Positions 53,565 to 62,400 of a stretch of DNA of 64,000 bases are shown in pieces. Location of the stretch: contig NZ_FOQV01000003.1 in NCBI RefSeq assembly GCF_900113835.1, positions 806,001-870,000 on the forward strand, read 5' to 3'. The notes beneath the pieces were generated by a model. It had not been told where the DNA came from. It did not search any database and saw only the letters and a list, made by a program, of their open reading frames with translations. This stretch comes from Allobosea sp. OK403. Its GTDB lineage: Bacteria > Pseudomonadota > Alphaproteobacteria > Rhizobiales > Beijerinckiaceae. Position 1 is the first letter of the stretch; each line of letters starts with the position of its first letter. Made by a program: the position numbers and the translations under genes.

Positions 53565-54416
53565 ATGGCCACATTGCCTGCCGCAATCGCCCCCTCGCAT
53601 GTCGCCGTGGTCACGGGTGCGGCCTCGGGCATCGGATTCGCCGCCGCCCGTGCCTTTGCGGGGCTGGGCATGAAGGTCGCCATCGCCGACCGCGACGCGG
53701 AAGGGCTCAAGGCCGCCGGGCAGGTGCTGGCGACGCTCGTCGGCGAGGAGAACGTGCTCGTGGTACCCACCGACGTGGCGCGGCGCGAAGCGGTTCAGGC
53801 CCTGCACGAGCAAGTGACGGCCCGCTTCGGTGCCGTCCATGTGCTGATGAACAATGCCGGCATCCAGCCGGGCAGCACGATGTTCGGATCGACCGAAACC
53901 TGGGAGCGAATCCTCGCCGTCAATCTCGGCGGTATCGTCAACGGTACGCAGATCTTCGCGCCCGGCATGATCGCCAGCGGCGCGCCGGGCCTGATCATCA
54001 ACACCGGCTCGAAGCAGGGCATCACCACGCCACCCGGCGACCCCGCCTACAATGTCTCGAAAGCCGGCGTGAAGGCCTTCACCGAAGCCTTGCAGCATGA
54101 ATTGCGCGGGACGGCAGGCTGCAAGGTCAGCGCCCATCTCCTGATCCCCGGCTTTGTCTACACGCCGCTCACGGCCAAAGGGCGCCTCGAACAGCCGGCC
54201 GGGGCCTGGACGCCGGAGCAGACCGTCGACTTCATGCTGGAGCGACTGGGCGCGGGCGACTTCTACATCCTCTGCCCCGACAACGAGACGCCGCGAGCCC
54301 TCGACGAGAAGCGCATGGCCTGGGCGATCGGCGACATCATCGAGAACCGTCCGCCACTCTCGCGCTGGCACCCCGGCTTCGCCGAGGCGTTCAAGGCGCA
54401 TGTCGAGGGGGAGTGA
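53565..54416 (+). CDS. SDR-family oxidoreductase
   Basis: A 283-residue classical SDR. The cofactor loop is VTGAASGIGFAAARAFAGLG (about residues 16-35), followed by NNAGIQPGSTMF, the catalytic Ser region NTGSKQGITTPPGDPAYNVSKAGVKAFTEAL (YxxxK at YNVSK, near 165). GERE-like C-terminus is long (last 70 residues) and contains HLLIPGFVYTPLTAKGRLEQ. Substrate unknown. ATG at 53565 has a weak gatc upstream. It lies between DsbD (divergent) and a repeat. Confidence 0.9.
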   Translation: MATLPAAIAPSHVAVVTGAASGIGFAAARAFAGLGMKVAIADRDAEGLKAAGQVLATLVGEENVLVVPTDVARREAVQALHEQVTARFGAVHVLMNNAGIQPGSTMFGSTETWERILAVNLGGIVNGTQIFAPGMIASGAPGLIINTGSKQGITTPPGDPAYNVSKAGVKAFTEALQHELRGTAGCKVSAHLLIPGFVYTPLTAKGRLEQPAGAWTPEQTVDFMLERLGAGDFYILCPDNETPRALDEKRMAWAIGDIIENRPPLSRWHPGFAEAFKAHVEGE

Positions 54417-54423
54417 GGCCTCC

Positions 54424-54503
54424 CGTCATTGCGAGCGTAGCGAAGCAAGCCAGGAGGGCTCGCTCTACGTCTCCCTGGATTGCTTCGCTACGCTCGCAAT
54501 GAC
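54424..54503. repeat. gcgagc-tagcgaagca dispersed inverted repeat, copy 2
   Basis: cgtcattgcgagcgtagcgaagcaa faces ttgcttcgctacgctcgcaatgacg, with nearly perfect arms. Same family as 42789-42868. It lies between two convergent genes. Confidence 0.75.
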
Positions 54504-54513
54504 GACGAAGCGT

Positions 54514-55278
54514 TCAGATCGCCGCGCCGTCCGCCACCGTATCCGCGCCCAGACCCAGTCGCACCGCGCGCACGATCTCGGCTTCGGCCGCCTCGCCGCG
54601 CTTGCGGGGCCGGGGCGCATCGATCCTGTGCTCGGCGATGATCTGGCCCGGCGCACCGGAGAGGATGACGACGCGGTCGGCGAGATAGGCCGCCTCGTCG
54701 ATGTCGTGCGTGACGAAGAGCACGGTTTTGCCGGTGCGCCGCCAGACACGGATCAGCTCGTCCTGCAGGCTTTCGCGGGTCAATGCGTCGAGCGCCGAGA
54801 ACGGCTCATCCATCAGCAGGATCTCAGGCTCGACTGCGAGCGCGCGCGCCAGCGAGACGCGCTGGCGCTGGCCACCGGAGAGCTGATGCGGCCAGCGATT
54901 CGCCAGCGAACTCAAACCCACGAGATCGAGCATCTCCTGCGCCTTGGCCTGTCGCTCGTGACGCGAGACCTGTCCTTCGAGCCCGAAGCCGACATTCGAA
55001 GCGACCTTGCGCCAGGGCAGCAGGCGCGAATCCTGGAACACGAGCGCGACCGGCCGGCGGGTGTTGTCCGCAGCATTGATCACGACCTCGCCGCCGCTGG
55101 GCTTGGCGAGGCCTGCGATAACGCGCAGCAGCGTCGACTTGCCGACGCCGGACGGGCCGACGATCGCCAGGAACTCACCGCGCGCGACCGAGAGATCGAG
55201 CTTGCGCAGAACCTCCGTCGCCTCGCCATCGCGGGTGAAGGTCAGCGAGAGGGCCTTGATGTCGATCACGCTTTCCAT
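54514..55278 (-). CDS. nitrate/sulfonate/taurine-type ABC transporter ATP-binding protein
   Basis: A 254-residue ATPase of the SsuB/TauB subfamily. Walker A is GPSGVGKSTLLRVIAG (near residue 39), signature [15 protein letters not shown] (near 133), Walker B ILLMDEPFSALDALTRESLQ, and VTHDIDEAAYLADRVVIL (switch His). ATG at 55278 gives MESVIDIKAL and overlaps the permease end by 13 bases; a longer form from 55290 is less likely. Third gene of a binding protein-permease-ATPase operon. Confidence 0.93.
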   Translation of the reverse strand: MESVIDIKALSLTFTRDGEATEVLRKLDLSVARGEFLAIVGPSGVGKSTLLRVIAGLAKPSGGEVVINAADNTRRPVALVFQDSRLLPWRKVASNVGFGLEGQVSRHERQAKAQEMLDLVGLSSLANRWPHQLSGGQRQRVSLARALAVEPEILLMDEPFSALDALTRESLQDELIRVWRRTGKTVLFVTHDIDEAAYLADRVVILSGAPGQIIAEHRIDAPRPRKRGEAAEAEIVRAVRLGLGADTVADGAAI

Positions 55279-56018
55279 CGCAGCACCCATCTCTGGAAGG
55301 CGACGAAGAGGGTGTCTAGGAAGCCGTAGAGCCCCGCCATGGTCAGCATGTAGATCACCACGATATCAGTCGCGAGCAGGCTGGAGGCCTGCATCATGCG
55401 CTGGCCGACGCCGGCGACGCCAAAAATCTCGGCCGCGACGACCGCCATCCAGGCCTGGCCCAGCGCCGTGCGCACGCCGATCAGAATGCCGGGCATGGCG
55501 GCTGGCAGCAGGATCTTGGTCAGGCGCTGCCAGCTCGTGCGGAAGCCGAAGGCGTCGGCGACCTCGATCAGATCGCGATCGACGCCGCGGATCGCGCCCT
55601 GGGCGGCAAAGAAGACGATCCAGAACACGCCGATCGCGATGATGAACACCGCGGCGGACGGGTTCACGCCAAACCAGATGATGGCAAAGGGCACCCAGGC
55701 GAGACCGGGAATCGGCCGCAGCAGGCGCACCACCCAGGCAGTGGCTTCTTCAGCGATGCGCGACATGCCGACGAGCACGCCAAGCGCCGCACCGAGCACC
55801 GAACCGGTGATCAGGCCGGTGAAGTAGTGGCCGAGCGAACCGAGGATCGCCGCAAGCCAGGCGCCCGAGGTGACCTCACGCCAAAACGCCTTCGGCAAGG
55901 CGCTCGGGCCCGGCAGGAAGGCCGGGTTCACCAAGCCGAAGAAAGGGATCGCCTCCCAAAGCAGCAGGAAGGCGACGAGGCCCGCAAGGGCTAGGGCCGG
56001 AGCCCGAAGGGATTGCAA
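55266..56018 (-). CDS. nitrate/sulfonate/taurine-type ABC transporter permease
   Basis: A 250-residue permease of the SsuC/TauC type (BPD_transp_1) with about six helices. The EAA-type loop is LIEVADAFGFRTSWQRLTKI (near residue 150), typical of this family (ADAFG). It begins with a TTG at 56018 (no ATG in a plausible place), five bases after the binding-protein stop, and a weak ribosome-binding site, so the start is somewhat uncertain. The end overlaps the ATPase gene. Confidence 0.9.
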   Translation of the reverse strand: MQSLRAPALALAGLVAFLLLWEAIPFFGLVNPAFLPGPSALPKAFWREVTSGAWLAAILGSLGHYFTGLITGSVLGAALGVLVGMSRIAEEATAWVVRLLRPIPGLAWVPFAIIWFGVNPSAAVFIIAIGVFWIVFFAAQGAIRGVDRDLIEVADAFGFRTSWQRLTKILLPAAMPGILIGVRTALGQAWMAVVAAEIFGVAGVGQRMMQASSLLATDIVVIYMLTMAGLYGFLDTLFVAFQRWVLRWKA

Positions 56019-56023
56019 GGATG

Positions 56024-57049
56024 TCAGCCGCCCGTCTTGATCGCGCGCTCGTAATACTGCGTCTCGAACAGGCCGTCGAACGGCAATTCCTTGTCGAGCG
56101 AACCGAGCTTGACCTGATAGGCCTGCATGACGCGGGACGGCTCGATGATCTTGCGGGGATCGATCTCGAAGGTGCTCGCCGGCGATGTCAGCGCCTTGCG
56201 GATCAATTCGGGATCGACGATGCCCTTGCCGAGCGCGGCCCCGACATGAGGCGCGGCCTTGTCGGGGTTCTTGGCGAGCAGATCAGCGGCGCGCACGAGG
56301 CTGTTGACCAGCTTCTGCACGACCTCAGGGTTCTTGGTAACGAAGTCGCCCGAGCCCGCTACCACCGTGCCGGGCTGGCCGGGGAAGAGCTCCTGCCCGC
56401 CCGCGATCAGCTTGATGCCGGGGTTGCGGGTCTGGATGATGGTCAACGCCGGCTCGCGCACGATCGCGCCCTCGACGGCCGCCGCCAACACCGCCTGCTG
56501 GGTTGCGTCGATGCCCATCGGGACGATCTCGACATCGGCCTTGTCGGCCTTGGCGACCTCCCAGAGCCAGTATTGCAGCGTGGTATTGGGCACGGAGCCC
56601 GCCGGTTGGGTAGCCAGCCGCGCCGGTTTGCCGGTCGCGGCCTTGTAGGCCTTGAAGGCGGCCGCTGCCGTGGTGCCCGGCGTGAAGAACTTCGTCAGGG
56701 ACGGCGCAGCGACGAAGACGTTCTCGGCCACCGCTGTGGCGGCCACGACGCGGACATCGACGCCGCGCGAGCGCGCCACCGCCAGCGGCGCGATGCCGGC
56801 GACGTAGAAATCGATCGTGCCCGAGGCGAAGGCCTGGATCATGTTCGGGCCGGATTCGAACACCGTAAAGCTGGCGTTGAGGCCGGCCTCCTTGAGCCAA
56901 CCCTCGCCATTGGCGACGAAGACCGGAGCCGTGCCGATGACCGGGATGTAGCCGATACGCGCGGTGACAGCGCCCTGGGCGCGCGCCACGGACAGCGGCG
57001 ACGCAGCGAGCAGCGCGGAACCGGCGAACAGGAACTGGCGGCGATCCAT
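56024..57049 (-). CDS. ABC transporter substrate-binding protein (SsuA/TauA type)
   Basis: A 341-residue binding protein of the NMT1/SsuA family, with a Tat-like or Sec signal (MDRRQFLFAGSALLAASPLS, cleavage near ARA-QG). RIGYIPVIGTAPVFVANGEGWLKEAGLN is the first lobe, then FESGPNMIQAFASGTIDFYVAG and KPARLATQPAGSVPNTTLQYW. The ligand is likely a small organic acid, sulfonate or related; cannot be decided. The first gene of the operon, 160 bp from the divergent Lrp gene, in an AT-rich promoter region. Confidence 0.92.
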   Translation of the reverse strand: MDRRQFLFAGSALLAASPLSVARAQGAVTARIGYIPVIGTAPVFVANGEGWLKEAGLNASFTVFESGPNMIQAFASGTIDFYVAGIAPLAVARSRGVDVRVVAATAVAENVFVAAPSLTKFFTPGTTAAAAFKAYKAATGKPARLATQPAGSVPNTTLQYWLWEVAKADKADVEIVPMGIDATQQAVLAAAVEGAIVREPALTIIQTRNPGIKLIAGGQELFPGQPGTVVAGSGDFVTKNPEVVQKLVNSLVRAADLLAKNPDKAAPHVGAALGKGIVDPELIRKALTSPASTFEIDPRKIIEPSRVMQAYQVKLGSLDKELPFDGLFETQYYERAIKTGG

Positions 57050-57090
57050 CGATCAAATCCCTCGTGAGAACGGTGCCGGAAATGCACCCA

Positions 57091-57200
57091 TTGACAGATT
57101 GAGAAAAGGATTTTCTATCTGAAAACAAGTTGGAAGCCTTAAAAAGATAATTATTCTACTTTTACAGCCACAGACAGATATAATCTTCTTCTCACGGACG
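57091..57200. promoter_or_regulatory. AT-rich divergent promoter region between the SsuA-type operon and Lrp regulator
   Basis: The gap of 160 bp is the most AT-rich in the region. It contains TTGACA (57091-57096), the inverted pair agaaaa-gga-ttttct (57102-57116), ataattat (57147-57154) and a perfect -10 TATAAT at 57179-57184 that fits the Lrp gene (start 57211), but a clear -35 before it is lacking. Such AT-rich, weakly palindromic sites are what Lrp/AsnC proteins bind, so the regulator likely controls itself and the transporter. Operator inference. Confidence 0.55.
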
Positions 57201-57210
57201 GAATACGAGA

Positions 57211-57678
57211 ATGGATGCGATAGACCGGAAAATCCTCACCGTCCTGCAGGGCGACGCCAACATCTCGATCGCGGAACTCGCCGACCGCGTCGGGCTGTCG
57301 CAGACGCCGTGCTGGAAGCGCATCCAGCGGCTGGAGCAGTCGGGCGTGATCGTGAAGCGCGTCGCGCTGGTCGCACCCGAGAAGATCGGGCTCGGCCTCA
57401 CCGTCTTCGTCCAGATCGAGACCGCCGACCATTCCGGGCCGTGGCTGGAGAAATTCGCGCAGATGGTCGCGTCGATGCCGGAGGTGATGGAGTTCTACCG
57501 CATGGCCGGCGATGTCGACTACATGCTGCGCGTCGTCGTCGCCGACATGGCGGCCTATGACGGCTTCTACAAGAAACTGATCGAGACGATCCCGCTCAAG
57601 AATGTGACCTCACGCTTCGCCATGGAGCGGATCAAGTCGACGACGGCCTATCGCGTGCCGGATCTGCCGAAGGCGTGA
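57211..57678 (+). CDS. Lrp/AsnC-family transcriptional regulator
   Basis: A 155-residue regulator. The winged helix-turn-helix is at residues 3-60 (AIDRKILTVLQGDANISIAE, LADRVGLSQTPCWKRIQRLE), followed by the RAM ligand-binding domain (VMEFYRMAGDVDYMLRVVVA, with the conserved G-D-DY). These proteins sense amino acids or their derivatives. The divergent neighbour is a binding-protein-dependent importer, which is a likely target. ATG at 57211. Confidence 0.94.
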   Translation: MDAIDRKILTVLQGDANISIAELADRVGLSQTPCWKRIQRLEQSGVIVKRVALVAPEKIGLGLTVFVQIETADHSGPWLEKFAQMVASMPEVMEFYRMAGDVDYMLRVVVADMAAYDGFYKKLIETIPLKNVTSRFAMERIKSTTAYRVPDLPKA

Positions 57679-57695
57679 GCGCGATTTACCCCTAC

Positions 57696-57805
57696 GCCGT
57701 CATTCCGGGCGCAGCGAAGCGGAGACCCGGAATCCATCTTAGAGTGCGTCGTCCTTCGATGGATTCCGGATCGGCGCCGCTACGCGGCTTGTCCGGAATG
57801 ACGGC
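57696..57805. repeat. attccgg-type dispersed inverted repeat, copy 2
   Basis: gccgtcattccgggcgcagcgaagcggagacccggaatcc at the start pairs with ggattccggatcggcgccgctacgcggcttgtccggaatgacggc at the end. Same type as 35811-35939. It lies between the convergent Lrp gene and SDR gene. Confidence 0.7.
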
Positions 57806-57828
57806 CGAGGACAACGCAACAGCCCGCC

Positions 57829-58584
57829 TCACGACCGCCCGCCATCTACGGACAACACCTGCCCGGTGATCCAGCCGGCCTGCTCGCTCAGGAAGAACAG
57901 CGTCGCCGCCGCGATGTCGGCCGGCGTGCCGAGGCGGCGGGTATGGATGCCCTCGACCAGGCGTTTCTGCCCCTCTGGGCCATAGCTCTCCCATTGCCGC
58001 TCGGTCGCGGGGTTGGAGCGCACGAAGCCCGGCGCGACGGAGTTCACCGTGACGCCATGCGGGCCGAGCTCCCAGGCGAGCTGCTTGGTCAAACCGACCA
58101 GCGCGTGCTTGGCGCTGGCATAGGCCTGGATGCCGGTGAGGCTTGGCCGCAGGCCCGCGCCGGACGAGATCGTGACGATGCGGCCATAGCCGGACTGCCG
58201 CATCACCGGGGCTGCGGCCTGGGCGAGGAAGAAGGCGGCGTCGACATTGGCGGCGAAGATCACGCGCCAATCGGCCTCGGAAATCGCCTCGATCGGCCGG
58301 CCAACCTGCCCGCGCACCCCGCCGGCAGCATGGACCATGAGATCGAGCTTGCCGCTTTTCGCGACGATCTCGGCAATGAGCGCGCTCGCCGCCTCAGGCG
58401 TGCCGAGATCGACCGCATGCGGGGTCGCGCCGATCGCCTTGGCCGTTTCGGCCACGCCCGCAGCGTCGATATCGGCAAGGTGCACGGTCGCACCGGATTC
58501 GACCAGCGCCGCTGCGATGGCCCGGCCGATGCCCTGAGCTGCGCCCGTGACGAGGGCTACGCGATTGTCGAAGCGGATTTGCAT
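57829..58584 (-). CDS. SDR-family oxidoreductase in the catabolic island
   Basis: A 251-residue classical SDR of the 3-oxoacyl-ACP reductase type. The nucleotide loop VALVTGAAQGIGRAIAAALV (about residues 9-28), HAAGGVRGQVG, the Ser in VTISSGAGLR and the YxxxK of YASAKHALVGLTKQLAWELG (near 153) are present, with the end VLSVDGGRS. It overlaps the upstream PanE-like gene by 28 bases. Likely oxidises a secondary alcohol in the pathway of this island. Substrate unknown. Confidence 0.9.
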   Translation of the reverse strand: MQIRFDNRVALVTGAAQGIGRAIAAALVESGATVHLADIDAAGVAETAKAIGATPHAVDLGTPEAASALIAEIVAKSGKLDLMVHAAGGVRGQVGRPIEAISEADWRVIFAANVDAAFFLAQAAAPVMRQSGYGRIVTISSGAGLRPSLTGIQAYASAKHALVGLTKQLAWELGPHGVTVNSVAPGFVRSNPATERQWESYGPEGQKRLVEGIHTRRLGTPADIAAATLFFLSEQAGWITGQVLSVDGGRS

Positions 58585-59600
58585 TGGTCGAGCAGGACTT
58601 TCAGCGTGGCGAAGGAGAGCGGGCGCTTGCCGTCCTCGATCTCATGGATGAGCGAAACCAGTGTGATCAGCGCCGGGGTGGCGACACCCGCCTCGCGGCC
58701 CAGCGTCGCGATGATGCCGATCTGGGGATCAACCTCGGTCTTGCGCTTGCGCACAGCCAGATCGCGCCAGATGCCGGAATGGGTTTTTGCCGTCTTGGAG
58801 GTGTAGTCCGCGAGCCAGGCAATCGTCTCGATTTGCGGGCCTTCAGGCTGGCCGGGTGCAAAGACCATCGGATCGAACGCGCCGAAGCCGAGGGAGCGTA
58901 CATCGCGGGCAGCGGCGACCGCGCCGACCTCGCGACCGAGCGCGAGCCAGACCGGCAGGCGTTCGGGATCGGCGAAATTCGCCGACATCGTTTCATCCGT
59001 CAGCGCCGTGCCGAACAACATCGCGCCATAGGCGAGCTTGCCCCAGAGCGAACCCCAGATGTTGTCGGTCACGACCGAATCCTGGTCGAAGAGCTTCAGC
59101 AACGCATGCATGTCGTGCAGGCGCGGCGTCATCGCCCCGTCGAGTTCGCCTACGACGACCGCGCCGCGATTGCCGTACAAAATCTCGCCCGGCCCATGCC
59201 AGTCCGCGCCGAAATTGACGAAGCAGCCCATGGTGTGCGCCTCGCCAAGCTGGCCTGCGATCGTCAACTCGTTGAGGCCGTTCTGGGCCGAGAGCACGAA
59301 TCCATCCGCCGCGAGATGCGGCTTCAGCGCCGCGACCGCAGCTTCGGTCGCGCCGGCCTTCACCGCCAGCACAATGCGTTTATAGGTGCCGGTCAGTTCG
59401 GCCGGCGTCACGGCCGGGACGATCTGGCGGAACGCCTCGATCGGCCCGGTGATCGCAAGGCCCGTCATGCGGCAGGCCTCGACATGCTCAGGCACGATAT
59501 CGACGAGGAGGACGGGGATGCCGGCGCGGGCCCAATAGGCGCCCAGCGTGCCGCCGATCGCGCCTGCGCCCCAGATCAAGATGGGTTCGGCTGTGCTCAT
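58557..59600 (-). CDS. PanE/ApbA-family ketopantoate reductase-like protein
   Basis: A 347-residue member of the ketopantoate reductase family. N-terminal ILIWGAGAIGGTLGAYWARAG (about residues 7-27) is the cofactor loop, LAVKAGATEAAVAALKPHL follows, and the C-terminal helical domain has NIWGSLWGKLAYGAML (catalytic Lys region, near 184) and EIDPQIG-like TEVDPQIG with the conserved Glu. Real PanE would sit with pantothenate genes; here it lies in a catabolic operon, so it may reduce or oxidise another 2-keto/2-hydroxy acid. ATGA overlap with the upstream gene. Confidence 0.87.
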   Translation of the reverse strand: MSTAEPILIWGAGAIGGTLGAYWARAGIPVLLVDIVPEHVEACRMTGLAITGPIEAFRQIVPAVTPAELTGTYKRIVLAVKAGATEAAVAALKPHLAADGFVLSAQNGLNELTIAGQLGEAHTMGCFVNFGADWHGPGEILYGNRGAVVVGELDGAMTPRLHDMHALLKLFDQDSVVTDNIWGSLWGKLAYGAMLFGTALTDETMSANFADPERLPVWLALGREVGAVAAARDVRSLGFGAFDPMVFAPGQPEGPQIETIAWLADYTSKTAKTHSGIWRDLAVRKRKTEVDPQIGIIATLGREAGVATPALITLVSLIHEIEDGKRPLSFATLKVLLDQCKSASTIA

Positions 59601-60547
59601 GCCTGCCCCGCCATCTCGACATCACCATGGGTCGCGACATGGACGAGCCCGTCGGGCGTGACCCAGCCGCGATACATGCCTTCGGAATTATAGGGCGCGA
59701 CGATGGCGCCATCTGCATCGATGGCGACGAGGCCGGCGCCGATCTTGTGCGCCGTCAATTCGGCCAGGACCGTGTCGGTCGCCTGTTTCAGGCTCAGCCC
59801 CTTATAGGCGATCAGCGACGCGATCTCGTGGCCGACGCAATAGCGAATGAAATACTCGCCCTTGCCGGTGCCTGAGACAGCGCAGCGGCCGTCACGGGCA
59901 TAAGTGCCAGCCCCGATGATGGGGGAATCACCGACGCGCCCGACCGGCTTGTTGGTGTAACCGCCGGTCGAGGTCGCCGCGGCGAGATGACCTTGCACGT
60001 CTCGCGCAACCGCGCCGACCGTGCCGTGTTTTTCCGCCTCGCTCGCTTCCGAGGCCGTGCCGACCAGTTCCCGGATCTTCATCGAGGAGAGGTTCTTGCG
60101 GCGGCGTTCGGTCGAGAAATACTCGTTCTCGACCATGTCGAGGCCTTCATGCTCGGCGAAGGCGTCTCCGGCCGTGCCCGCCAGCAACAGCGGATCGCCA
60201 CGCCGCATCAAGGCTTTCGCAGCGCTGACTGGATTCTTGACGCGTTTTACGCCGCAGAGCGCGCCGGCCGCCAGCGTCGCGCCATCCATGATCGAAACGT
60301 CGAGCTCATGCTCGCCATCGGCATTGAAGGCCGCGCCGTGGCCGGCATTGAAATGGGGCGAATCCTCCATCACGCGCACGGCCGCTTCGACGGCATCCAC
60401 CGCCGTGCCGCCCCTGGCGAGGATCACCCAGCCGGCGCGCAGCGAGGCTGCGAGATCGGCCCGGGCCTGCGCCCATTCGGCGTCGGTCATCTCGGCCTTG
60501 GGCAGCGTGCCGCAGCCGCCATGGATGGCGAGAGCGATGTTGGTCAT
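59597..60547 (-). CDS. isoaspartyl peptidase/L-asparaginase family (Ntn hydrolase)
   Basis: A 316-residue N-terminal-nucleophile hydrolase precursor of the plant-type asparaginase/isoaspartyl peptidase family. IALAIHGGCGTLP begins the protein, SAAKALMRRGDPLLLAG follows, and the autocleavage and nucleophile site is HGTVGAVARDVQG (Thr near 177), then TSTGGYTNKPVGRVGDSPIIGAGTYA. It hydrolyses beta-aspartyl peptides, asparagine or related amides. It is preceded on the operon by a dipeptide-binding protein, which fits uptake and hydrolysis of small amides. Confidence 0.93.
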   Translation of the reverse strand: MTNIALAIHGGCGTLPKAEMTDAEWAQARADLAASLRAGWVILARGGTAVDAVEAAVRVMEDSPHFNAGHGAAFNADGEHELDVSIMDGATLAAGALCGVKRVKNPVSAAKALMRRGDPLLLAGTAGDAFAEHEGLDMVENEYFSTERRRKNLSSMKIRELVGTASEASEAEKHGTVGAVARDVQGHLAAATSTGGYTNKPVGRVGDSPIIGAGTYARDGRCAVSGTGKGEYFIRYCVGHEIASLIAYKGLSLKQATDTVLAELTAHKIGAGLVAIDADGAIVAPYNSEGMYRGWVTPDGLVHVATHGDVEMAGQA

Positions 60548-60568
60548 GTGATGGAACCTCGGAACGGG

Positions 60569-60650
60569 GCAGTCGGCAATAGGCAGTAGGCAGTCGGACG
60601 AGCGGTCGGCGGCAGAAAACGACTGCCGACTGCCTATTGCCGACTGCCTG
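60569..60650. repeat. gcagtcggcaat-type dispersed inverted repeat, copy 3
   Basis: gcagtcggcaataggcagtaggcagtcgg faces cgactgccgactgcctattgccgactgc with close pairing. Same family as 23901-23960 and 49100-49181. It lies between the binding protein gene and the isoaspartyl peptidase gene. Confidence 0.75.
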
Positions 60651-60655
60651 CCCGC

Positions 60656-62248
60656 TCACTTCTTGGCGGGCTTGATGTCCATCGCCAGCGTGTCCTCGTC
60701 GATGCGCGTTGCGAGCGTCACCTTATCCTTCTGCATCGCCCAGGCCGAGCCGACCGTGACGATCGGCAGACGCGGCCGGTCCGTGGCGACCAGGGCATTG
60801 GCCTCCTGCAGGAAGGCCGAGCGCTTGGCTTCGTCCATCTCGATGGCGGCGTCCTCGATCAGCTTGTCCATGACCGGGTTGGAGTACCCGGTGACGTTGA
60901 AGGCGCCGAGTCTCTTGGCCGGATCGTTGGTGTGGGCGACGGAGGAGAGCGTGTAATTCGCCTCGCCGGTCAGCGTGCCCCAGCCGGACATGCTCGTCAC
61001 ATAGTCGCCACGTGTCCGCGCCGGGAAGAACACCGCGCTGGGCTGAGCGTTGGCAGTGACCTCGAGGCCGACGCGCGCCAGCATCTGCGCGATCGAGGTG
61101 CCGACCTGGCGGTCACCCGGCAGGCGGTCGCTGGTGAAGGCGAACGCGAATTTGAAGCCGTTGGGATAGCCGGCCTCGGCAAGCAGCGCCTTGGCCTTGG
61201 CGAGATCGGGCTTGCGCGGCGGCAGGCTCTTGTTGAAGCCGAAGATCTCCGGCGTCATGAGCTGGTTCGCCGGGGCGCCAAGGCCTTCCATCGCGATCTC
61301 GACGAGCGCCGGCCGATCGATGGCGAGGTCGACCGCCTCGCGCACCTTCGGGTCGGCGAAGGGGTTTTTCGGCAGAGCCGAACCATCCTTGGCGGTGACG
61401 CCCGGCGGATTGTCCTTCATCGACATCTCCATGTTGAAGACATAGATGGAGTCGATCGAGCTCACCGTCAGCTTGGCGTCGCGCTTGAGGGTCGGCACGT
61501 CGGAGGCCGGCACGCGGACGATGAGGTCCACCTGACCCGCCTTGAGCTGGGCGACGCGAGCCGCGTCATTGGGCAATTCCTTGCGGACAACCCTGACCCA
61601 GGGCTGCTTCTCGCCCCAGAAACCGTCGAAACGCTCGAGCACGAGCTGATCCTTGGGCGTCCAGGAGACGAATTTGTAAGGCCCGGTGCCGACCGCCGCC
61701 TTGCCGCTGTTGAAGGCTTCGTTGGCGGTATCCTTGGTGAGGCCGGCCGCTGCCTTGTGCGAGACGATGAAGAGGCGGACGAAATCGTTCGGCAGGGTCG
61801 GCGCAGGCCCGTCCGTGGTGAGCTGGATCGTCAATGGATCGATGATCTTGATCTGCTGGACGCGACGGACATAGGGCGTCGTCGGGTTGGGGCCGGAGAC
61901 GACCGCGACGCGCTCGATCGAGAATTTGACGTCCTCGGCGGTGAAGTCCGAGCCGTCATGGAATTTCACGCCCGGACGAAGCTTGAACTCCCAGACGTCG
62001 GAGGCGATCGCCTTCCAGCTCAAGGCGAGGCGCGGCTCGATCTGCAGCTTGTCGCCGGACCAGGTCAGCGTATCGAAGACGTGCTTGAGCGCTTCAGCAT
62101 GGGTGCCGGTCGCGGTGTAGGCCGGATCGATCGATTCCGGGCCGGCGCGCACGCCGATCGTGAGGTTCTGGGCGAGGGCTGCGGTCGAAACCGACATGCC
62201 GAGCATGGCCGCGAGAGCCAGCGAGCGAACGGGAAGGGAGAGCGTCAT
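60656..62248 (-). CDS. dipeptide/oligopeptide-type ABC transporter substrate-binding protein
   Basis: A 530-residue binding protein of SBP_bac_5 (DppA/OppA type), with a signal peptide (hydrophobic residues 6-26, cleavage near ALA-Q). TIGVRAGPESIDPAYTATGT (start of mature protein), WEFKLRPGVKFHDGSDFTAEDVKFS (near 92), and GTGPYKFVSWTPKDQLVLER are hallmarks. It may bind peptides or other amide compounds. The permease of such a system starts at 63776 on the opposite strand, so the importer is split over divergent operons. First gene of the catabolic operon after the MarR gene. Confidence 0.93.
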   Translation of the reverse strand: MTLSLPVRSLALAAMLGMSVSTAALAQNLTIGVRAGPESIDPAYTATGTHAEALKHVFDTLTWSGDKLQIEPRLALSWKAIASDVWEFKLRPGVKFHDGSDFTAEDVKFSIERVAVVSGPNPTTPYVRRVQQIKIIDPLTIQLTTDGPAPTLPNDFVRLFIVSHKAAAGLTKDTANEAFNSGKAAVGTGPYKFVSWTPKDQLVLERFDGFWGEKQPWVRVVRKELPNDAARVAQLKAGQVDLIVRVPASDVPTLKRDAKLTVSSIDSIYVFNMEMSMKDNPPGVTAKDGSALPKNPFADPKVREAVDLAIDRPALVEIAMEGLGAPANQLMTPEIFGFNKSLPPRKPDLAKAKALLAEAGYPNGFKFAFAFTSDRLPGDRQVGTSIAQMLARVGLEVTANAQPSAVFFPARTRGDYVTSMSGWGTLTGEANYTLSSVAHTNDPAKRLGAFNVTGYSNPVMDKLIEDAAIEMDEAKRSAFLQEANALVATDRPRLPIVTVGSAWAMQKDKVTLATRIDEDTLAMDIKPAKK

Positions 62249-62400
62249 GAAGGAGGTCCTCTGAGATCTGTCATGCCTTGTCGAGCGGCGGCATGATCGG
62301 TTGATTCCACGCGATAGTTTTTCTCTAGTGAGCCCGGCAGGCAGTCTCGACGCGCCGCGCTGCGTCAGTTCTTTGGAAAGATGGTTCGGATGCCTCCGGG

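Noticed and set aside
60932..62296. 454-codon frame opposite the dipeptide-binding protein
   Set aside because: Low-complexity Arg/Gly/Asp/Leu composition, whereas the minus strand encodes a clear SBP_bac_5 protein.
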